A stretch of DNA of 64,000 bases from Asticcacaulis solisilvae (lineage in GTDB: Bacteria > Pseudomonadota > Alphaproteobacteria > Caulobacterales > Caulobacteraceae), in the NCBI RefSeq assembly GCF_017875235.1, contig NZ_JAGGMI010000003.1:248001-312000 (forward strand). Direction: 5' to 3'. Both the position numbers and the translations under genes were made by a program. Each line of letters opens with the position of its first letter. The stretch's first letter is position 1. The notes below the pieces were generated by a model that made no database searches, was not told the DNA's origin, and worked only from the letters and a program-made list of their open reading frames with translations. This document shows positions 53,095-62,111 of the stretch, piece by piece.

Positions 53095-53790
53095 ATGTTT
53101 TCCACGTCACGAAAATTGTTCGCCGAACTGCTCGGCACCGCGCTATTGCTCGCCATTGTCGTCGGCTCCGGCATCATGGGCGAGACCTTGGCCGGTGGCA
53201 ATACGGCCATCGCCCTGCTCGGCAATACACTAGCCACTGGCGCGGGGCTGGTCGTGCTGATCACGATATTCGGGCCGATCAGCGGGGCGCACTTCAACCC
53301 GGTCGTCACTCTAGCCTTCGCCGCCCGGCGGGACCTCGGGCTGTTGCTGGCGTTCGGCTATATCATCGCTCAGGTCCTGGGTGCCGTGCTCGGCGTCTAC
53401 GCCGCCCACGAAATGTTCGGCCAGGCGATTGTCCAAGTCTCGACCAAGCTGCGCGACGGACCGTCCCTGGCCTTCTCCGAAGCCATCGCGACTTTTGGCT
53501 TGATAGCCACCATCTTTGGCACGATCCGTTTCAAGCACGAGTTTACGCCGGTTGCCGTCGGGCTCTACATTACCTCCGCCTACTGGTTTACGGCTTCGAC
53601 CTCATTCGCCAACCCGGCAGTGACGTTCGCCCGCAGCCTATCCAACACCTTCGCCGGCATCGCGCCGGCGTCGGTGCCACTGTTCATCGGGGCTCAGTTT
53701 GCCGGCGCCTTGCTCGGCGTCATCGTATTCGGATGGCTGCTTAAAGAACAGCCCACCGCCAAACCCATCAACCCGGCAGCTGAACTATGA
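53095..53790 (+). CDS. aqpS: Aquaglyceroporin-like channel (AqpS-type)
   Basis: This 231-aa MIP-family channel has six membrane helices and two NPA-type boxes: 'SGAHFNPVVTL' (NPV) and 'STSFANPAVTFARS' (NPA). In Sinorhizobium meliloti an AqpS channel in the ars operon lets arsenite leave the cell down its gradient after ArsC action. The same role fits here, because no ArsB or Acr3 pump is encoded. It overlaps the next arsC by 4 bp. Confidence 0.92.
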   Translation: MFSTSRKLFAELLGTALLLAIVVGSGIMGETLAGGNTAIALLGNTLATGAGLVVLITIFGPISGAHFNPVVTLAFAARRDLGLLLAFGYIIAQVLGAVLGVYAAHEMFGQAIVQVSTKLRDGPSLAFSEAIATFGLIATIFGTIRFKHEFTPVAVGLYITSAYWFTASTSFANPAVTFARSLSNTFAGIAPASVPLFIGAQFAGALLGVIVFGWLLKEQPTAKPINPAAEL

Positions 53791-54206
53791 CCGTTACCAT
53801 CTACCACAATCCCGACTGCGGCACGTCACGCAATGTCCTTGCCGTCATCCAAGCGGCCGGCTACCAGCCGAATGTCGTCGAATACCTGAAGGTTGGTTGG
53901 AAGCTCGACCAGTTGCTGCAGTTGTTCGCAGCGGCGAGCATCACGCCGCGTCAGGCGCTGCGCGAAACCAAGTCGCCAGCGAAGGAGCTCGGCCTTCTGG
54001 AGCCCGGCGTCAGCGACGAGCGCTTGCTTGCAGCCATGCTGGAGGAACCCGTCCTGGTCAATCGACCGTTTGTGGTGACTGAAAAAGGCACCAAGCTTTG
54101 CCGCCCGAGCGAAAGCGTACTCGACTTGCTTGATCGCTATCCGCCCGGTCCGTTCTATAAGGAAGACGGCGAGTTGATGATCGATGAGGCCGGCAAGCGT
54201 GTCTGA
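53787..54206 (+). CDS. arsC: Arsenate reductase, glutaredoxin-dependent type
   Basis: This 139-aa ArsC/Spx-fold enzyme has the catalytic Cys C11 in '[14 protein letters not shown]' and the Arg-containing '[19 protein letters not shown]'. It uses glutathione and glutaredoxin, unlike the LMW-type enzyme at 51495. Two unrelated arsenate reductases in one operon give redundancy in reductant use. Its 3' end overlaps arsH by 23 bp. Confidence 0.94.
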   Translation: MTVTIYHNPDCGTSRNVLAVIQAAGYQPNVVEYLKVGWKLDQLLQLFAAASITPRQALRETKSPAKELGLLEPGVSDERLLAAMLEEPVLVNRPFVVTEKGTKLCRPSESVLDLLDRYPPGPFYKEDGELMIDEAGKRV

Positions 54207-54912
54207 GAATCTACCGAATATCGACCAGGCGCTGTTTCACTCGACTAACCGCGCTGAGCTGTTCACCGTCGCCCGGGCGATGCACCCGCCCCGCATTCTG
54301 CTGCTTTACGGATCCGTCCGGAAGAGGTCCTTCAGCCGGCTGGCGACCCAGGAGGCCGCGCGTATCCTCGACGCCCTTGGCTGCGAGACGCGCATCTACA
54401 ACCCCTCGGGCCTCCCGCTACCTGACGACGAAGATCCGTCCCATCCCAAGGTCCAGGAATTGCGCGAACTGGTCCAGTGGAGCGAGGGCATGGTCTGGTG
54501 CTCGCCTGAGCGCCACGGCGCCATGACCGGCATTATGAAGGCCCAGATCGACTGGATACCGCTCTCGCTCGGATCGATCCGCCCCACCCAGGGCAAGACG
54601 CTGGCAGTCATGCAGGTGTCCGGCGGGTCGCAGTCGTTCAACGCTGTCAACCAGCTCCGAGTGCTTGGCCGCTGGATGCGGTTGATCACCATCCCCAACC
54701 AATCGTCGGTCGCCAAGGCCTACGAGGAATTCGACGAGCACGACCGCATGAAGTCGTCGAGCTATTACGACCGAATCGTCGACGTCATGGAAGAGCTGGT
54801 GAAGTTCACACTGCTGACCCGCGACTGCGCCGATTATCTGGTCGATCGCTATTCCGAGCGAAAGGAAAGCGCCGAAGCCGCGTCTAAACGCGTGAAGCTG
54901 TCTTCGATATAG
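54184..54912 (+). CDS. arsH: ArsH NADPH-dependent FMN oxidoreductase
   Basis: This 242-aa flavodoxin-like protein has '[20 protein letters not shown]' (phosphate-binding GSxRxxS) and '[20 protein letters not shown]'. '[20 protein letters not shown]' is near the C-terminus. ArsH oxidises trivalent organoarsenicals to pentavalent forms and is common at the end of alphaproteobacterial ars operons. The start overlaps the previous gene by 23 bp; an internal start is possible. Confidence 0.94.
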   Translation: MRPASVSENLPNIDQALFHSTNRAELFTVARAMHPPRILLLYGSVRKRSFSRLATQEAARILDALGCETRIYNPSGLPLPDDEDPSHPKVQELRELVQWSEGMVWCSPERHGAMTGIMKAQIDWIPLSLGSIRPTQGKTLAVMQVSGGSQSFNAVNQLRVLGRWMRLITIPNQSSVAKAYEEFDEHDRMKSSSYYDRIVDVMEELVKFTLLTRDCADYLVDRYSERKESAEAASKRVKLSSI

Positions 54913-54920
54913 GACCTGCG

Positions 54921-55343
54921 ATGCTTGAACGTGTAGCCAACGACGACCCGGCCTTAACCCTGGCGTTGCAGGCGGAAAACCTGCCCACGGCCGATCTGGT
55001 CGCGCCGAACAAGGCATTCTGGCGCCTGATCCGTGCCGGTGTCGTCGTCGGCTACGTCGGGCTCGAACTCTACGGAGATGCCGCCCTGCTGCGCTCCCTG
55101 GTCATCGACCAGGCATTCAAAGGGCGCGGCCTTGGTCGTGAGTTGGTCGAGGGCGCCACGGCGGAAGCGAAGGCGCAAGGTGTTCGCAGTCTGTGGCTGC
55201 TGACGAAGACCGCACAGCCATTTTTTGAGCACCTCGGGTGGCTACCCGCAGAGCGCGCCGCGGCACCGCCTGGTATTCGGAATTCTGAAGAATTTAAGGG
55301 GCTTTGTCCGGCCAGCGCCGCGTGCCTATGGACTCAACTCTAG
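54921..55343 (+). CDS. ArsN2-like GNAT acetyltransferase
   Basis: This 140-aa GNAT protein has the acetyl-CoA loop in 'LVIDQAFKGRGLGRELV' and 'FFEHLGWLPAERAAAPPGIR' near the C-terminus, as in arsenic-linked ArsN2 proteins. ArsN1 detoxifies phosphinothricin-like arsinothricin by acetylation; ArsN2's substrate is less clear. It lies 8 bp after arsH and is the last gene of the operon. Confidence 0.86.
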   Translation: MLERVANDDPALTLALQAENLPTADLVAPNKAFWRLIRAGVVVGYVGLELYGDAALLRSLVIDQAFKGRGLGRELVEGATAEAKAQGVRSLWLLTKTAQPFFEHLGWLPAERAAAPPGIRNSEEFKGLCPASAACLWTQL

Positions 55344-55418
55344 ACCTGAATCCGGACGGCCTTGTTCGGCTCAATATTCCTCTCCGGAAGATCGCGAGAT
55401 CGCATTTATTGCGGAAGA

Positions 55419-55442
55419 GACTATATTTTCAAAAATATAGTC
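55419..55442 (+). promoter_or_regulatory. Perfect palindromic operator before the second antitoxin gene
   Basis: GACTATATTTT and AAAATATAGTC are exact complements around CA. A second partial copy (AGTCA...TGACT) follows at once, before the ribosome site GGAG. This is typical of autorepression by a Phd/YefM antitoxin. Confidence 0.78.
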
Positions 55443-55463
55443 ATATTTTGACTGGAGTGTTCA

Positions 55464-55709
55464 ATGGCGACCTGGCAAGTAAACGAGGCGAAGGCGCATC
55501 TAAGTGAGGTCATCGATCGTGCCTGCAGCGAGGGCCCGCAAACAATCACTCGGCACGGCGCGGATCGGGCCGTAATCATTTCCGCAGCGGAATACCAAGC
55601 ACTGCTTGCCGGCAAGCCCAATTTCAAGAGTTGGCTGCTAGGTGGTCCGAAAGTCGATGAATTTTCCGTTGACCGTGATCTGGACACCGGCGGGGATATC
55701 GCGCTTTGA
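55464..55709 (+). CDS. Phd/YefM family antitoxin (second locus)
   Basis: This 81-aa antitoxin has 'WQVNEAKAHLSEVIDRACSE' and 'QTITRHGADRAVIISAAEYQ', the Phd DNA-binding core, and an acidic C-terminal tail. The stop overlaps the TTG start of the vapC-like gene. Because the toxin gene carries a nonsense codon, the antitoxin may be an orphan. Confidence 0.92.
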   Translation: MATWQVNEAKAHLSEVIDRACSEGPQTITRHGADRAVIISAAEYQALLAGKPNFKSWLLGGPKVDEFSVDRDLDTGGDIAL

Positions 55710-56137
55710 AATCCCCCACACGCTATTTGCTCGACACCAATATTATTTCTGAGACTCGCCGTTTGCGTATGGACGAACACGTCCAAGCGTTTCTAAGCTA
55801 GGCCGACGCCAGCGCACTTTTTCTTAGCGTTTTGACTCTCGGCGAGCTTCGCAAAGGCGTGGCTATTAAGCGTAGGACAGACCCAACGACAGCCGACGCC
55901 CTGAGCATATGGATTGACGGTTTAGAACAGAATTTCGCAGACCGTATTTTGCCAATCGACAGTCAGGTAGCGAGGCTTTGGGGGGAGATTTCCTCTGATC
56001 GCTCGCAGCTGGTGATCGACACGTTGATCGCTGCAACAGCAATCAAACATAATCTGACACTGATCACCCGCAACGCGAAGGATCTGGCAGGTCTAGACTT
56101 AGAAATCGTCAACCCATTCACTCACGACGGGAAGTGA
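55706..56137 (+). pseudogene. VapC-like PIN toxin with in-frame TAG
   Basis: The frame from TTG 55706 encodes 'RYLLDTNIISETRRLRMDEH' and 'VQAFLS', then TAG (55799-55801, codon 32). It continues without other defects: 'ADASALFLSVLTLGELRKGV', 'DRSQLVIDTLIAATAIKHN' and 'TLITRNAKDLAGLDLEIVNP'. In relatives the stop position is usually Trp, so a single TGG-to-TAG change explains it. All PIN acidic residues remain in the two parts. A sequencing error cannot be excluded. Confidence 0.88.
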
Positions 56138-56161
56138 ACCGGATCAGCCCCGCGCAATCAT

Positions 56162-56602
56162 TTATGGAACTTGGTTGGCTATGCCGTCGTCGATCGGTTG
56201 CCTCGTGAACTTCCGACAAATGTCTCCAACGCGACGAATGTGATCGTCGGCCTTGGCGCCGTATCTGCGTGCTCTTTGCTGTATCAGGACCTCACAGCTT
56301 TTTGCGAGCGATACCTCGTCTTCATCAGACGCGACACGCATATCTGCACAGAGAGATGACAACTCACGGTATTCTGGGCCAGGGTCGTTATCCATCTGAC
56401 TTCGCTGTCTAGCGCCAGCGCTCAAATAGGCCGCCGAATGATGCAGTGGCCAGGCGGCCTCTCGATAGCACGCATAAGCTAGAATATTTCGAGCCTCTTT
56501 CTGAGATTTTCCGGCCAGTCGTTGATCCAGGGAGGGGACGGGGGATGAGACGCAGGCCGACAGAAACATCGTAAGAGTGAGTATTGTGACAGCGCGTTTC
56601 AT
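56162..56602 (-). CDS. Hypothetical lipoprotein
   Basis: This 146-aa protein has a lipoprotein signal ending in the lipobox LSAC ('TILTLTMFLSACVSSPVPSL'). The mature part has several cysteines ('YACYREAAW', 'SSLCADMR', 'AKSCEVLIQQ', 'GDICRKF') and is helical. ATG 56602 is chosen for a compact signal peptide. It lies between the toxin remnant and the copper genes. Family not recognised. Confidence 0.7.
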   Translation of the reverse strand: MKRAVTILTLTMFLSACVSSPVPSLDQRLAGKSQKEARNILAYACYREAAWPLHHSAAYLSAGARQRSQMDNDPGPEYRELSSLCADMRVASDEDEVSLAKSCEVLIQQRARRYGAKADDHIRRVGDICRKFTRQPIDDGIANQVP

Positions 56603-56686
56603 GGCTACCACCATGTCTGCTGCAGACAGCTCGATCCCAATACCCGTATGACTTCAGGCAATTTCATTCCCGCGTTTCGCATTGGT

Positions 56687-56914
56687 TTAATCGGGTTTAT
56701 CGGGACAAGGTTGAGACGCGGAAGCTAACGGCACCTTGACGATCGTGTAGAACTTGTCCCGGGGATTCCTTGAACTTTTTACCGTCTTCAGAGTGTATGT
56801 CTTGCAGGCAGCGTCTTGAGACTTCGACCCCAAGGTGGTGCAAGCACCCAACGCGGTCATAACAAGACTCATCGTAGTAGCCACGAATGCCCTAACTGCT
56901 ATGTGCCTTCCCAT
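56687..56914 (-). CDS. Small hypothetical lipoprotein
   Basis: This 75-aa protein has a lipoprotein signal with lipobox LGAC ('VATTMSLVMTALGACTTLG'). Its mature part of about 50 residues is basic and ends 'QPCPDKPD', with two more cysteines. GAGGTTCTCTC precedes ATG 56914. It is downstream of copB in the same direction (60 bp) and may belong to the copper operon. Confidence 0.65.
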   Translation of the reverse strand: MGRHIAVRAFVATTMSLVMTALGACTTLGSKSQDAACKTYTLKTVKSSRNPRDKFYTIVKVPLASASQPCPDKPD

Positions 56915-56974
56915 GAGAGAACCTCTGTTATGGTTCGGTCGACGGGGGACCATCGACCGCTATCTACCTCTCGG

Positions 56975-58207
56975 CTAAAAGAATGTTCGCAAGCCAACAA
57001 CAAAGCTGGTTTGATGCGTTTTTTCACCGGCTAGCTTGGCGTAGTCTGCGGTTTTGCCGAACTTCTGGTCGAACGAGACGCCGACATACGGTCCAAAATT
57101 CCTTTTGATCTCATACCGTAAGCGAAAGCCTAGCTCGGCATTGGAAATGCCCGAACCGATACCGATCTCCGGCGAATTCTGAGCTGCTAGATTGACCTCG
57201 CCTCGGGTTTGCAAAATCCAGCGCTGCGTCAAACGAAGATCATAATAGATCTCGCTTCGGCCCATCACCTCGCCCTTGTTCGAAAGGAACAACGCGTTTT
57301 CGTTTTCCAACCAGAAGGGCAACAAAGTTTCTGTGCCGACTGTCAGATATGTCCGGGTCGGTGTCGGAGCGAAATCATAACGCACGCCGACTTGAAGGTC
57401 TGTGTAGACACCGATGGCGCGGGAATAGAGGGCTTGTACCTCGCCATCGCTGACTCCCTCTTTCGACGAGCCCATGCCTTCGGTCTTTGCGACAAAGCGG
57501 TTGAGGTCACCGCCGTACCAAGCTTCTCCCGACCAACGATAGCCGCTCCCGCTCGAACCGCTTTGGTATTCGGCAAGGTTGAGCATCACCTTTGACACTG
57601 TCGCGCCGCCATGTTCCTTACGCAATTGGGTTTCGGCGCGGTCCATCTCCCCCTTTCCGAAGAATCGATCTGCGACCCTCTCCGCGGGTGCCGCCGGAGG
57701 CGGTCCCATTGGGATGCTCTCTTCGCCATTTGGTCCCGGCATTTCCATACCGGACATGCCCCCTTGGTTCTGCGACATGTTCCCCATGCCGCTATCGCCC
57801 GGAGAGTTACTCGCAGCTGCGGAGCCCATATCCATGCCGGCCATGGATTTGTCGCCCATATTCATTCCGGACATGGGGTCAGGCTTCGCCGCGCCGTCCT
57901 TTGCGTCAACCTTCCCCATATCCATCTGACCAGCCATATCCATGCCGGGCATTGTCGACATAGCGCCGGAACCGGCGGCCGGCGTCGGATCTGAGGCCTT
58001 GGCCGGCGTCTTCTTCCCCGCCGCACGCTTCACCGTCTTTTTAGCGGTTGGTTTCTTGGCAGGCGTCTTTTTCGCCGCCGGAGCAGGCTTGGCCGCAGGC
58101 ATCTGCATGCCCGGCATAGACATGCCTTGCATGCCGGAGTGGTCCTGGGCAGCGGCTGGCAGGGCAAACAAAAGTGGGGCGGCTGCAATGATCAACGCGC
58201 ACTTCAT
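56975..58207 (-). CDS. copB: Copper resistance protein B (outer-membrane CopB/PcoB)
   Basis: This 410-aa protein has a signal peptide (1-20) and a long Met/His/Lys-rich region (about 21-185) with repeated 'MxGM' copper-binding motifs and a Lys-Pro-Ala linker. Its C-terminal CopB barrel domain (about 190-410) has 'YRWSGEAWYGGDLNRFV', 'GVRYDFAPTPTRTYL' and the terminal 'HQTSFVVGLRTFF'. CopB sequesters or exports copper at the outer membrane together with CopA. The start overlaps the copA stop by 4 bp. The low-complexity N-terminal part is longer than usual. Confidence 0.94.
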   Translation of the reverse strand: MKCALIIAAAPLLFALPAAAQDHSGMQGMSMPGMQMPAAKPAPAAKKTPAKKPTAKKTVKRAAGKKTPAKASDPTPAAGSGAMSTMPGMDMAGQMDMGKVDAKDGAAKPDPMSGMNMGDKSMAGMDMGSAAASNSPGDSGMGNMSQNQGGMSGMEMPGPNGEESIPMGPPPAAPAERVADRFFGKGEMDRAETQLRKEHGGATVSKVMLNLAEYQSGSSGSGYRWSGEAWYGGDLNRFVAKTEGMGSSKEGVSDGEVQALYSRAIGVYTDLQVGVRYDFAPTPTRTYLTVGTETLLPFWLENENALFLSNKGEVMGRSEIYYDLRLTQRWILQTRGEVNLAAQNSPEIGIGSGISNAELGFRLRYEIKRNFGPYVGVSFDQKFGKTADYAKLAGEKTHQTSFVVGLRTFF

Positions 58208-60066
58208 TGAGCTGCTCCTTCGAACGGACGGACGGCAAACACTTGGAACATACCCGCGTGCATGTGGTAGAGCATGTGGCAGTGGAACGCCCAGTCACCA
58301 GGTTCTGCGGTGAAGTCCCATGATACCTTTCCGCCTGGAAGGACGATAACCGTGTGTTTTCTCGGCTTGTGTTCGTTGGGCGCGCCGATCACCAGGTCGA
58401 AGAAGTGCCCGTGAAGATGGATCGGGTGGGCCATCATGGTGTCGTTGATGAGCGTAACCCGGACCCGTTCGCCTTTTTCAAAGGTGTACGGCTTTGTGGA
58501 ATCGCTGAATTTCACGCCGTCGAAGCCCCAAATGAAGCGCTCCATATTTCCGGTGAGGTGGATATCCAGGGCACGGGTGGGTGTGCGCGGATCGGGGTTC
58601 GCTTCGAGTGACACCAGGTCCTTATAAACCAAAACGCGGTGACCGACGCTTTCCAAGCCCTGCCCGGCTTCTCCTGTCCGATCCATGGGCATGGGTGCGA
58701 TCGTCTGCACACCAGGACCCATTTTAACTCCGGGAGCGTTCATGGGATTGCGCATCGACATATCCATCTGCATGCCGCCGCCCTTCATATCGCCCATCGT
58801 ATCCGAGCCGCGAGGTTTCGGCGGCGCCATTCCGGGTGGTGGCGCTTTCATGTCAGCCATGCCAGACATATCCATGGATCCGTGGTCCATGCCTTTCATT
58901 CCGGACATGTCGCCCATTGAAGAATCTCCGCTCATGGACATGCCGCCCATCGAACCCATGTCCATGCCCATGTCACGCATATTGCCGATCGGGCGTTTGC
59001 GAAGTGGCGGCACCTCCGCCGTCATCCCCGCGCGCGGCGCCAGGGTTGCACGCCCGTAGCCGGAGCGATCGACGGCTTCGGACATGATTGTGAAGGCCTT
59101 GTCGCCGGTCGGCTGGACGATGACGTCATAGGTCTCAGCGTTTCCAATCTGGAATTCGTCAACCTCGACAGGACGCACCATTTGGCCGTCGGCGGCCACA
59201 ACCGTCATCTTCAGACCGGGGATGCGGACGTTGAAGACCATCTGTGCCCCGGCATTAATAAAGCGCAGACGCACCCGCTCACCTGGATTGAACAGTGCCG
59301 TCCAGTTGTCCCCAGGACCATGGCCGTTGACAAGGAATTTCAGGGCAGCCCCGGTTACGTCCGAAATATCCGTCGGGTCCATGAGCATCTTTGCCCAATC
59401 AATCCGCTCAGCGAGGGACTGGTCCTCTCCTTTCAACAAACCGGCGACAGTCTGCCGCTGATAGTTGAAGGCCCCAGCCTCCTGCTTCAAACGGGCGAAG
59501 ATCATGTGCGGATGCATGAAGGTGAAATCCGACAGCATCACGACATATTCGCGATCCGATTGAACGGGATCTGTGTCGGCCGGATCAATCACGATGGGAC
59601 CGTAATGGCCCATCTGCTCCTGTAGTCCGGAGTGACTATGATACCAGTAAGTGCCATTCTGGATGATCGGAAATTCGTAGACAAAGGTTTCACCCGGCTT
59701 TATGCCCGGAAAGCTCACGCCAGGTACTCCATCCATTTGGGGCGGAACAAGAATACCGTGCCAGTGGATCGAAGTCTCTTCTTTCAGGCGATTGGTCACC
59801 GACAGCTTGACGTTTTGCCCCTGTTTCAGCCGCAATATCGGCGCCGGCACGGTACCATTGACCGTAACGACGTGGCCCATTCGCCCATCGACGTCCAGAT
59901 GGCTTTCGGTCACTTCAAGGGAAATATTCGGACCACTCAAGCTGGGTAAGTCGGCCAACCCCCGCGTGGCGCTTTGCGCCCAACCGGGGAACATGGCTGT
60001 CAAAGCTGTTCCACCGCCCATGGCTGCTACCGCGCGCAGTAGGCCGCGCCGATCCAAATCTTTCAT
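58204..60066 (-). CDS. copA: Copper resistance multicopper oxidase CopA/PcoA
   Basis: This 620-aa periplasmic multicopper oxidase has a twin-arginine signal ('DRRGLLRAVAAMGGGTALTA', 5-24) and three cupredoxin domains. Copper ligands are visible: HWHG (101-104), 'WYHSHSG' (141-147), 'HPIHLHGHFF', and 'HCHMLYHMHAGMF' near the C-terminus. A Met-rich stretch (about 365-440, repeated 'DMGSM/GMSMS' units) binds Cu(I). It oxidises cuprous ion in the periplasm. It is translationally coupled to copB. Confidence 0.96.
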   Translation of the reverse strand: MKDLDRRGLLRAVAAMGGGTALTAMFPGWAQSATRGLADLPSLSGPNISLEVTESHLDVDGRMGHVVTVNGTVPAPILRLKQGQNVKLSVTNRLKEETSIHWHGILVPPQMDGVPGVSFPGIKPGETFVYEFPIIQNGTYWYHSHSGLQEQMGHYGPIVIDPADTDPVQSDREYVVMLSDFTFMHPHMIFARLKQEAGAFNYQRQTVAGLLKGEDQSLAERIDWAKMLMDPTDISDVTGAALKFLVNGHGPGDNWTALFNPGERVRLRFINAGAQMVFNVRIPGLKMTVVAADGQMVRPVEVDEFQIGNAETYDVIVQPTGDKAFTIMSEAVDRSGYGRATLAPRAGMTAEVPPLRKRPIGNMRDMGMDMGSMGGMSMSGDSSMGDMSGMKGMDHGSMDMSGMADMKAPPPGMAPPKPRGSDTMGDMKGGGMQMDMSMRNPMNAPGVKMGPGVQTIAPMPMDRTGEAGQGLESVGHRVLVYKDLVSLEANPDPRTPTRALDIHLTGNMERFIWGFDGVKFSDSTKPYTFEKGERVRVTLINDTMMAHPIHLHGHFFDLVIGAPNEHKPRKHTVIVLPGGKVSWDFTAEPGDWAFHCHMLYHMHAGMFQVFAVRPFEGAAQ

Positions 60067-60217
60067 CGTTATATCCCGTCAACTTGAAATGCTTGACGCG
60101 GCAAGCCGCTCTCTAAGATGACTACGCACCGCGGCAGTCTATCCCTCATCTCCCTACAAAAAAACGGTTGCGGATTTGATGGAAAAAGAATGTCGCTCCC
60201 GCCGCAAAGTAGCCAAG

Positions 60218-61303
60218 TCAATTGCCGGTGGGCCGGGCGTGAATACGCTGTGAGACCGCTTTGGCCAATTGATGGGATGGCCGCTCGATATATCTATACA
60301 TGAGAGCCGAAAGGCCGAGTGAGACGCCTAGTCCGACTACGATAAAGGCCGCAGCCGAGCTGACGTTGACACCCAGATATTGCCGGGCGATCCAGGACGT
60401 GCCGACAACGACCGGCCAATGAACCAGGTAAAGGGAATACGACCGGTCCCCCGCCCATCGAAAGATTGGCGAAAGCGCCACAGACCTTGTCACATCGAAC
60501 GACGCCAGAATAAAAACAATGGCCGCCGCAGGCAACCCGACCAGGGCGACGCGCAGCCATTCGGCGGCCCCTCCCTGCAAATTGTGGGACGCGAGATTAA
60601 AATAGGCCGCTCCGATCAACATTAACGCACCGGCGCCCAGCAGCGAAGGTAAATTGTTGAACCGGCTCGCGCCCTGCAGAGCAATCGCGATCCAGGCCCC
60701 CATGAGGAACTCCAAGGGCAACGGCGCTAGCGCGAGGTGAACTATCGACGGCTCATTGAACAGCGGCAGAAACAGGCCTGAGGCAAGGACGATCAAGGTC
60801 CATCCTCCAAGAGCGAAAAGTCGCCTCTTCCCTGACAGTAATAACAATGTCGAAAAGATCAGGTAGAAAATCACCTCATAGGAAAGAGTCCAGGCCGGCC
60901 CGAGCAAAGGCTTGCCGCTGAAGGGCATCAGACTCACTTGGCATAGGACCGGGCAGACCGTTTCTTCGGGCATGGCGCTAGGGAGCGCTACTGCCGTCAT
61001 CACGGTCAGACCGAGTGCCGCCCAATAGGGTGGATATATTCGCCCCGCCCTCCCCGCGAGAAACGCGACGCTGCTACGCAAACCGTCGCTTTTCTCGAAA
61101 GAAGACCAGGTCATGAGAAAGCCGGAGAGGACGAAGAAAAGGTCGACGCCCGACCATAACAATCCCGACCCGGGAAGCAGCCAGCCCGCCGAAAACCTTA
61201 ATCCTGCATATTGCCCGAGGTGATGAACCAGCACGGCAAGGGCTGCCACACCTCGCATGGCTTGGATTGCGGGCAACACCGAAGTGCCAGGTCGAATAGA
61301 CAA
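60218..61303 (-). CDS. Acyltransferase 3 family membrane protein (OafA-like)
   Basis: This 361-aa protein has about ten membrane spans. The acyltransferase-3 hallmarks are 'AIQAMRGVAALAVLVHHLG' with the catalytic-type R/H, 'SGVDLFFVLSGFLM' and 'SLYLVHWPVVVG'. Such enzymes O-acetylate surface sugars. It sits between a DUF2231 gene and copA in the same direction, an unusual partner for copper genes. Linkage by co-transfer or a surface-modification role in metal tolerance are both possible. Confidence 0.9.
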   Translation of the reverse strand: MSIRPGTSVLPAIQAMRGVAALAVLVHHLGQYAGLRFSAGWLLPGSGLLWSGVDLFFVLSGFLMTWSSFEKSDGLRSSVAFLAGRAGRIYPPYWAALGLTVMTAVALPSAMPEETVCPVLCQVSLMPFSGKPLLGPAWTLSYEVIFYLIFSTLLLLSGKRRLFALGGWTLIVLASGLFLPLFNEPSIVHLALAPLPLEFLMGAWIAIALQGASRFNNLPSLLGAGALMLIGAAYFNLASHNLQGGAAEWLRVALVGLPAAAIVFILASFDVTRSVALSPIFRWAGDRSYSLYLVHWPVVVGTSWIARQYLGVNVSSAAAFIVVGLGVSLGLSALMYRYIERPSHQLAKAVSQRIHARPTGN

Positions 61304-61324
61304 TTCGGGGTCGCCCTTGCCAAG

Positions 61325-62017
61325 TCAGAAATTCATGTGTCCAGCGCCATGCGTGATTTCCCCGCCCATGAACGCCTGAGTCAGAATGACGACGACTGCC
61401 AGAGCCAGCAGCATTTCATAACCCCTGGAGCTTGGCCTGGTTGCGGCGACTTCGGCAGGACGCTTGAAATACCAAAGCGCCAGCAACAAGAAGGGGATTG
61501 CAGTTCCCGTCCAACGATGCAGTGTCAGGACCAGCTCGTCTTGAGCTGTAGGCCATCCCGCATCCATCCATCCGGCCGGCGCGGCGACGAAGGCGCCAAG
61601 GGCTGCCAGCGCCAGCAAAATCTTGTTCGCGGCCGTATAAACCGGCTGCTTACGAACGGCGCCGGCCAGCTCAAGAAATGCGACGACAAGTGTCAGGGCA
61701 ATCGGAAAGTGAATCAGCGCCGGATGCCAAGCACCAAGCCAGGCAATCAAACGCCCGACAAACGTTGTCGGTTTGGGCTTATTCATGTCCATGCCCATCG
61801 ACATCCCGCTGTCGGTGGCAGTCGGCCAGCTCATTTCCATCCCGGGCATGTCGCTCATAGCCGCATCCGACGCACCCGATAAGGACGTGGCGGAACTCGC
61901 AGCAACGGCCGACGATTCCTGGGCATGGTTTTTGTGCGCCGACGCGGGGAGCGCGGCAATCGACACGACGAACAGCGCGCCAAACACGGCAAGCCACTTT
62001 AAAATATTTGTCTTCAC
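61325..62017 (-). CDS. DUF2231-type membrane protein with His/Met-rich N-terminus
   Basis: This 230-aa protein has a signal-like first helix and a short mature region rich in His and Met ('AHKNHAQE', 'MSDMPGMEM', 'SGMSMGMDM') that could bind copper. Four membrane spans follow, with 'WHPALIHFPIALTLV' typical of DUF2231, and a final 'GGEITHGAGHMNF'. The start is GTG 62017 after GGAGCGATC; the ATG-type frame upstream is not supported. It is 21 bp upstream of the acyltransferase gene. A role in copper handling is inferred. Confidence 0.83.
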   Translation of the reverse strand: MKTNILKWLAVFGALFVVSIAALPASAHKNHAQESSAVAASSATSLSGASDAAMSDMPGMEMSWPTATDSGMSMGMDMNKPKPTTFVGRLIAWLGAWHPALIHFPIALTLVVAFLELAGAVRKQPVYTAANKILLALAALGAFVAAPAGWMDAGWPTAQDELVLTLHRWTGTAIPFLLLALWYFKRPAEVAATRPSSRGYEMLLALAVVVILTQAFMGGEITHGAGHMNF

Positions 62018-62072
62018 TGAGATCGCTCCATCAGCTTCGCCTGCGACAGGACGCGCGCTAACACATTGAAAT

Positions 62073-62106
62073 GGAAAAAGAGCCCGGGGTGAGGTCCGGG
62101 CTCTCT
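62073..62106 (-). terminator. Terminator downstream of the CusF-like gene
   Basis: On the minus strand AGAGCCCGG and CCGGGCTCT pair and are followed by TTTTTCC. It lies 6 bp after the CusF-like stop and precedes the DUF2231 start, so it would separate or attenuate the two transcription units. Confidence 0.85.
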
Positions 62107-62111
62107 TCACG

